Shown piece by piece: positions 58,542 through 64,000 of a DNA stretch of 64,000 bases. The notes beneath the pieces were generated by a model. The model worked only from the letters and a program-made list of their open reading frames with translations, searched no databases and had not been told where the DNA came from. How positions within the stretch are numbered: position 1 is the stretch's first letter; every line of letters starts with the position of its first letter. The stretch comes from Gentiana macrophylla (lineage: Eukaryota; Streptophyta; Magnoliopsida; Gentianales; Gentianaceae). The position numbers and the translations under genes are program-made. Location: NCBI GenBank assembly GCA_026214975.1, contig CM047810.1, forward strand, positions 95,868,316-95,932,315, in the 5' to 3' direction.

Positions 58542-59673
58542 TGTTGGAAAACATGTAGTAATGAGGTAGTGGAAGTGTGTGAATGGAAAGTGTAAGAAAA
58601 GGAAGGAAATAGTTAAAGGCAAAACTCCCACATTGGTAATATACTAGGAAAAGTTCCAATATATATACTATGGTAGTATAAGTACTAGTATGTTCTATTA
58701 CCAATATTATGCGCCAAAGTCACGCGTGGCGCATGGGGAGTGCAAATCCGGTGGGATTTCGGCTTGGACTTGTGCATGGGCGCACGTCCCTGCGGACACG
58801 AATGCGGCTTCGGTTTCGAAATTTGGTCGTGCGAGTTCGGGATTTTGCTAATTTTTAATATCCGAATTAAATTTTGCAAACTGTTAAGCCTTTCCATCTT
58901 CCCCGATTGTTCCATTCCATTTGCCTTCATTCTGAGATAAAGTAATGAGGCGTTTTTCACCATCGTCGCCTCTACATGTGCTCCTACAAATTTATATAAG
59001 TCGCTTCCTTCCGATTCAGAGGTGTACTACACACAATGTGAAATATATACATACATTATCCTTTTCCTTATGCTATATCGGAAAGTTCACCATATTTGGT
59101 TCTTAAGCGATTGAAGGCTCTGTGCATCCTGCCTCTCGCTAGTTTGTTGTATCTGGGGAGACTAACACTCCGTTTCAACTCCAAGCACAATCTGGAGAGG
59201 GTGAATTAGTCTTTAGGACATCGTGTGGTACACAGGACTCAGCCTTTTGTTTTTTCATTCTTTCGGTTTCTTGTTTCTAACCTTGTTTTATGATTTGAGT
59301 CTTATTCGTCAAAGAAGCGGATCATGTAACAATCTAAAGACTAACTCTCTATTCATCGTGTGCTCGTTTACGATTTGGTGCTCCAAGCGAAACATTTCTA
59401 TTCGATGTGATGTAAATTAAACAACATGAGAATCGATCTGTTTTGTTACTTTGTTCTCGTGTCAAGAACAGAATTCATGTAGTAATCGATAGATACTCGT
59501 GAATTCAATCAAGATATGTTGTTGTTGCGTATATATACTGAACAGAAACATTTGTGGACTGATCCTTGTGTGATAGCCACTAAAAAGAGTAACAATATTA
59601 CTCAACGTTTTCCTAAATTCGTTTCCATATAATTTGATACAAGTTTAACTTGTTCATTTGTTGTATTTCAGAT

Positions 59674-60617
59674 ATGGAACAAGGTGGAACTAGTGGTGTG
59701 AAAGAAACTGCTCTGGTGCCAACGAAACCAACTGGTCTCTTCAACCAGAATGAGAAACCTGAGAAATTCAATGGCTTGAATTTTAAGAGGTGGCAGCAAA
59801 AGATGCAGTTCTACCTCACTACTTTACGTCTAGTAAAGTTCCTTACTGATGATCCGCCAACAACTGAGGATGAAACTCCGGATCAAGACTTTCTGTTTGC
59901 ACTGAGTGAGTGGAAACAATCTGACTATTTATGTAAACATTATATAATGAACTGTTTACATGATAATTTGTACGATGTCTATCTTGAGAAAAAGACTGCT
60001 AAAGAGTTGTGGGAATCTTTGGACAAGAAGTACAAAGCGAAGATCTGAGGAACCAAGAAGTTTGTTGTTGGGAGGTTTCGGACTATAAGATGGTGGACTC
60101 GAAACCACTCATGGAGCAAGTGGAAGAGTTCCGAGAAAATACTCTATGAAATTCAAGCGAAAAAATGGAATTGAGTGAAACTTTCCAGTTGCTGTATGAT
60201 TGAGAAATTACCTCTGGATGGAAAAGTTTCAAGGATTATCTCAAGCATAAGCGCAAGGAAATGAGTATGGAAGATCTCATAGTCAGACTGCGTATTGAAG
60301 ATGATAACAAGAAATCCGATAAGAGAGGAAACCCTACTAATCATCAGCCAAAGGCTAATCTGGTGGAGCATTGACAAAGCTCTAAAAATAAGAAGTTTGG
60401 TAAAGGGTCAAAGACAGGACCAAAAGCTAAATTGGGTCCTAAGGGTGGCATATCAAAGCCAAAGTTTCAAGGGAAATGCTTCAACTGTGACAAGCTTGGT
60501 CACAAATCTATTGAATGTAAGTTGCCAAAAAAGAAGGCCAATGAAACAAATCTTGTACAAAGCATGGAGGATATGAATCAGGTGCCATGGTGGTCGAGAG
60601 GTCAATATGGTTGATGC
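59674..60617 (+). pseudogene. Copia C gag
   Basis: Starts MEQGGTSGVKETALVPTKPT, then FNGLNFKRWQQKMQFYLTTL, SEWKQSDYLCKHYIMNCLHD, and breaks after ELWESLDKKYKAK near 60045. The continuation (YKMVDSKPLMEQVEEF-like, then a zinc knuckle CFNCDKLGHKSIECK at 60477-60521) is in other frames. Membership in the UBN2 gag family is clear. Confidence 0.9.
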
Positions 60618-61720
60618 AAATCAAAAGATATGGTATGTTGACACAGGAGAAACTAAGCATGTGTGCTCTAACAGGGAACTACTAGCTAATTTCCAGCCGG
60701 AGCAAGGAAATGAAAATGTATACATGGCAAACTCTGCAGCTGCTGCTATACTTGGAAAAGGAAATGTGCAACTGAAGATGACATCTGGAAAGACACTTAC
60801 TTTGAAAGATGTCTTGTATGTTCCAGATTTGCGCAAGAACTTAGTGTCTGGTGTGCTTTTAAACAAGCATGGTTTTCGCTTAGTTTTAGAATCTGATAAG
60901 TTTACTCTGACAAAGAGTGGAATGTATGTTGGGAAGGGGTATGTTTGTGATGGTTTGGTTAAGCTCAATGTAATGGCTATTAAGCCAAAGAACGATGATA
61001 ATAATAATAATGTGAGTGTTGCTTATGTTGTTGAGTCTCCTTATTTATGGCATGGTAGACTAGGACATGTTAACTACGATTCCCTGCGTAGAGTAATTAA
61101 AATGAACCACATCCCTAACTTTCCAATTGATAAAACATAAGTGTGGAACTTGTGTTGAAGCGAAATTAACGAGAACGTCTCACCCTAGTGTTGTGAGAAA
61201 TACGCAGCCACTTGATCTTATACATAGTGATGTGTGTGATTTTAAAATGATACAATCGAGAGGTGGAAATAATTATTTTATCACCTTTATTGATGATTGT
61301 ACTAAGTATTGCTATGTTTACTTGTTAAAAGGCAAATATGAAGCAATAGACAAATTTAAAATCTTTGCAAAAGAAGTTGAAAATCAACATGGAAGGAAAA
61401 TTAAAGCACTCCGTAGTGATAGAGGAGGTGAATATGTAGAACCCCTCAGTGAGTATTGTGCTGAAAATGGAATCATACACGAAAAGACTCCACCATATTC
61501 ACCACAATCTAACGGAGTAGCGGAACGTAAAAATCGAACATTGAAAGAAATGATGAATTCAATGTTGGTAAGTTCAGGAGTGCCAGATAACTTGTGGGGG
61601 AAGTCGTCTATCTAGCAATTATCTTTTAAATAAGATACCCGAAAGAAACAAGATAAAACTCCTTATGAACTTTGGAAAGGTAAACCTCCTTCTTATAACT
61701 ACCTAAGAGTGTGGGGGTGT
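60607..61720 (+). pseudogene. Copia C protease and integrase
   Basis: The protease region reads WYVDTGETKHVCSN, where most relatives have D-S/T-G-A. After ILGKGNVQLKMTSGKTLTLK comes the pre-integrase LWHGRLGHVNYDSLRR (61045-61095). A frameshift at about 61135 leads to the zinc-binding CGTCVEAK and the core HSDVCDF, RSDRGGEYVE, SNGVAERKNR with the D,D,E triad intact. Another shift follows GVPDNLWG near 61600. Confidence 0.92.
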
Positions 61721-62960
61721 TTGGCTAAGGTTTTGATACCCAAACCAAAAGCGGTAAAGATAGGATCAAAAACCGTTGATTGTATTTTTATTGGATATGC
61801 AGAAAATAGCAGTGCCTATCGTTTTCTTGTGCATAAGTCGGATAATCCTGACGTACGTAAAAATGCAATAATGGAATCTAGAGATGCCTCATTTTTTGAG
61901 AATATATTTCCAGCAAAGTTGAATGAACCGAGTTCATCTAAATGTGTTCATGTTCAAGGTGAAAATTCTGAACAAGTGAATGAGGATGATACTTCTGAGG
62001 TTGAGCCAAGAAGAAGTAAAAGGGCAAGGATTGAGAAGTCATTTGGTGATGATTTTCTGACATATATGATAGATATTGAGCCTCAAACCTACAATGAAGC
62101 TGTGACTTCTACTGAAGGTCCAATGTGGAAAGAAGCAATAAATAGTGAGATAAACTCTATATTGCAAAATCATACTTGGGAGTTAGTGGATCTACCTCCA
62201 GGGTGTAAACCACTTGGATCAAGATGGATCTTTAAACGGAAATTGAAACCGGATGGATCCATTGACAAGTACAAGGCCGATTGGTAATAAAGATTCAAAA
62301 AGAAGGTCTTGATTATTTTGATACTTATTCTCCAAGATCTAGAATAACATCCATTATGATGGTACTTGCTATATATTGCATTTAAGTAATTTGCAAGTAC
62401 ATCAAATGGATGTAAAGACGGCTTTCTTAAATGGAGATTTAGAAGAAGAAATCTACATGGAACAACCTGAAGGGTTTTCTGTTCCAGGAAAAGAAAAGAA
62501 AGTGTGTAAGCTTGTTAAGTCCTTATATGGATTAAAGCAAGCACCAAAGCAGTGGCATCTGAAATTTGATCAAGTTATGCTTGAAAAAGGGTTTAAAACC
62601 AATGAATGTGATAAGTGTATCTATGTGAGAGAAACAAATGATGGTTATGTCATTTTGTGTCTTTATGTTGATGATATGCTTATTGTTGGTAGTAATGATA
62701 AGATGATCAAATCTACCAAAGACATGTTAAGTGCTAAATTTGAGATGAAAGATATGGGCTTAGCTTGAGGTAATTTTGGGAATCAAAGTTACTAGAACCA
62801 TCGATGGTCTTAGCTTGAATCAATCGAGTTATGTTGATAAAATCTTGGAAAAGTTCAACAAAGATGATTCAAAGGAAGCTAGAACTCCAATAGATCCAAG
62901 TCACCTTTATACAAAAATAAAGGTGAAAGTGTATCTCAATTAGAGTATGCAAGGATTATT
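61721..62960 (+). pseudogene. Copia C reverse transcriptase
   Basis: VWGCLAKVLIPKPK (61700-61750) is the post-integrase link. RT begins around MWKEAINSEINSILQNHTWE (62125-62180) and continues LGSRWIFKRKLKPDGSIDKY. A shift at 62280 follows, then MDVKTAFLNGDLEEEIYMEQ, LVKSLYGLKQAPKQWHLKFD and LYVDDMLIVG with the catalytic YVDD (about 62665). A final shift lies at 62765. Confidence 0.93.
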
Positions 62961-63614
62961 GGAAGTTTGATGTACTTAATGAGTTGTACTAGACCAGACA
63001 TAGCTTTTGCAGTTGGTAAGCTTAGTAGATACACCAGTAACCCTGGTAATGATCATTGGAATGCTATAGTAAGGTTACTAAGATACTTAAGATATACTCG
63101 TAGCTATGGTATTCACTATGGAAGAGAGCCAACTGTTATTGAGGGTTATATCGATGCAAATTGGATTTCAAGTACTAAAGATTGAAATCCACAAGTGGTT
63201 ATGTGTTCACACTTGGAGGAGGAGCTATCTTTTGGAAATCCTCCAAACAAACTGTGATAACCAAGTCCACTATGGAATCCGAGTTTGTAGCATTGGATAA
63301 ATGTGGAGAAGAGGCTGAATGGTTGCATCAATTCTTGGAGGATATCCCTCAATGGCCAAAACCTGTACCAGGTATTTGTATTTATTGTGACAATAAGTCT
63401 ACAATAGACAGGGCACGGAATAAAATGTATGATGGTAGAAGTAGGCACATACGCCGAAGACATAATACCATCAAACAACTACTTACAAGCTGGTGTGATT
63501 TCTTTGGACTATGTAAGGTCTCGAAGATAATCTTATGGATCCGCTAACCAAAGGGTTAAATAGAGAAGTAGTTGAAAAATCATCGAGGGGAATGGGACTG
63601 AAGCCCATAGAATA
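62961..63614 (+). pseudogene. Copia C RNase H
   Basis: [29 protein letters not shown], then after a shift [49 protein letters not shown] and [13 protein letters not shown]. The end [18 protein letters not shown] reaches the stop at 63614. All the usual RNase H landmarks are present, but two or three single-base shifts break the frame. Confidence 0.92.
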
Positions 63615-64000
63615 AACTTTTGCAAAGGAAACCCAACCTAACTGACTGGAGATCCCAAGAAATAGGTTCAATGGGAAAACCTAACTGCCAAAGTAAGTGA
63701 GATCACTGTGGGGGTTTATCCCTCTCTCTCATTCTATGATGAAAGCAAAGTGAAGATAAGGATGAGCTTACACTTAAGCTCTTAATGATTTGTGTAATTA
63801 GAATAAAGAAATTCTAAATCACAAGATCACCTATGTAGGGAGAAGTGGGGCCGCTTCGAAGGGAATTGGAAAGGGCTCAATTCTTAGACCCCCTACTGAA
63901 CCAGGCGGATTGCCATGGCCAAAATGGAATCACCCGCAAGAACTAAATGTTAAAGGGTAAATGTTTGTGGTAATATATGTTGTCGTTTACACCAACGGCT
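63615..64000 (+). other. 3' region of Copia C
   Basis: Non-coding sequence between the pol stop and the expected 3' LTR. Contains CACTGTGGGGGTTT (about 63701), a possible polypurine tract. No LTR start is confirmed before the window end. Confidence 0.5.

Larger units (their letters stand above)
58542..64000 (+). mobile_element. Copia C, plus strand, truncated by window end
   Basis: The 5' LTR begins TGTTGGAAAACATG at 58542. Its inner edge could not be fixed (somewhere before 59650). Gag starts at 59674, pol ends at 63614, and a G-rich CTGTGGGGGTTTA near 63703 may be the polypurine tract. The 3' LTR must lie beyond the window. The tract TTGTTGTATTTCAG just before the gag ATG looks like a splice acceptor. 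Confidence 0.85.

Overview
The window looks like a gene-poor, transposon-rich stretch of a eudicot plant nuclear genome. The evidence is a plant LRR receptor-like kinase with a canonical GT-AG intron, a plant glycine-rich secreted protein, plant-type Copia, Tat-lineage Gypsy, CACTA, MULE, hAT, Stowaway-like and Helitron sequences, and strongly AT-rich intergenic DNA. Nothing in the sequence lets me name the species. Only two host genes are clearly supported: the 3' half of an LRR-RLK (1-2225, +) and a small glycine-rich protein gene (30017-30479, -) that carries a +1 frameshift. Almost everything else is mobile DNA, mostly decayed.

Layout. 1-2225: kinase exons split by a 1.28-kb intron that appears to hold LTR-like sequence. 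2631-3640: TIR element with a degenerate GTAACAGCC repeat. 4008-5050: Copia gag remnant with PBS and LTR. 5478-6211: hAT-type pieces, one with a perfect 8-bp target duplication. 6316-28527: a single MITE of about 265 bp, inflated to 22 kb by three separate insertions. These are (i) Copia A (6527-19709, TSD ACTAT), itself broken by solo LTR 1 (which contains the 5-kb Copia B, TSD CATAT) and by solo LTR 2 (TSD ATTAG); (ii) a CACTA element (19755-28359, TSD TAA), which contains three copies of a 310-bp MITE and a 3.3-kb MULE (TSD GATTTTGGA) carrying transposase and plant-mobile-domain remnants; (iii) a small hAT-like MITE. 28.5-32 kb: a cluster of Stowaway-type MITEs around the glycine-rich protein gene. 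33628-35386: solo LTR 3, same family as solo LTR 2.

36.9-54.8 kb: two Helitron-type 3' ends in opposite orientation, tandem repeats, a possible Gypsy LTR, a weak RPA-like gene piece, and an 8.9-kb Tat/Retand-like Gypsy element (44525-53436, minus strand, TSD AATCT, tRNA-Asp-like PBS). The Tat element has lost gag, protease and most of RT. It keeps RNase H, the lineage-typical second RNase H and integrase, has tandem repeats in its 3' region, and carries an antisense additional ORF preceded by a TATA box and what looks like a leader intron. 55-64 kb: another hAT MITE (TSD GTCATGCC), LTR fragments, and Copia C (plus strand, cut by the window end) inserted into the RNase H region of an older minus-strand Copia D.

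As a system the window records sequential insertion: the target duplications give an unambiguous order of events. Many pol frames are broken by 1-base indels, several at CAG/CTG sites, while the kinase exons are clean. This may reflect methylation-linked sequencing error rather than biology, and it matters for anyone reading these ORFs.
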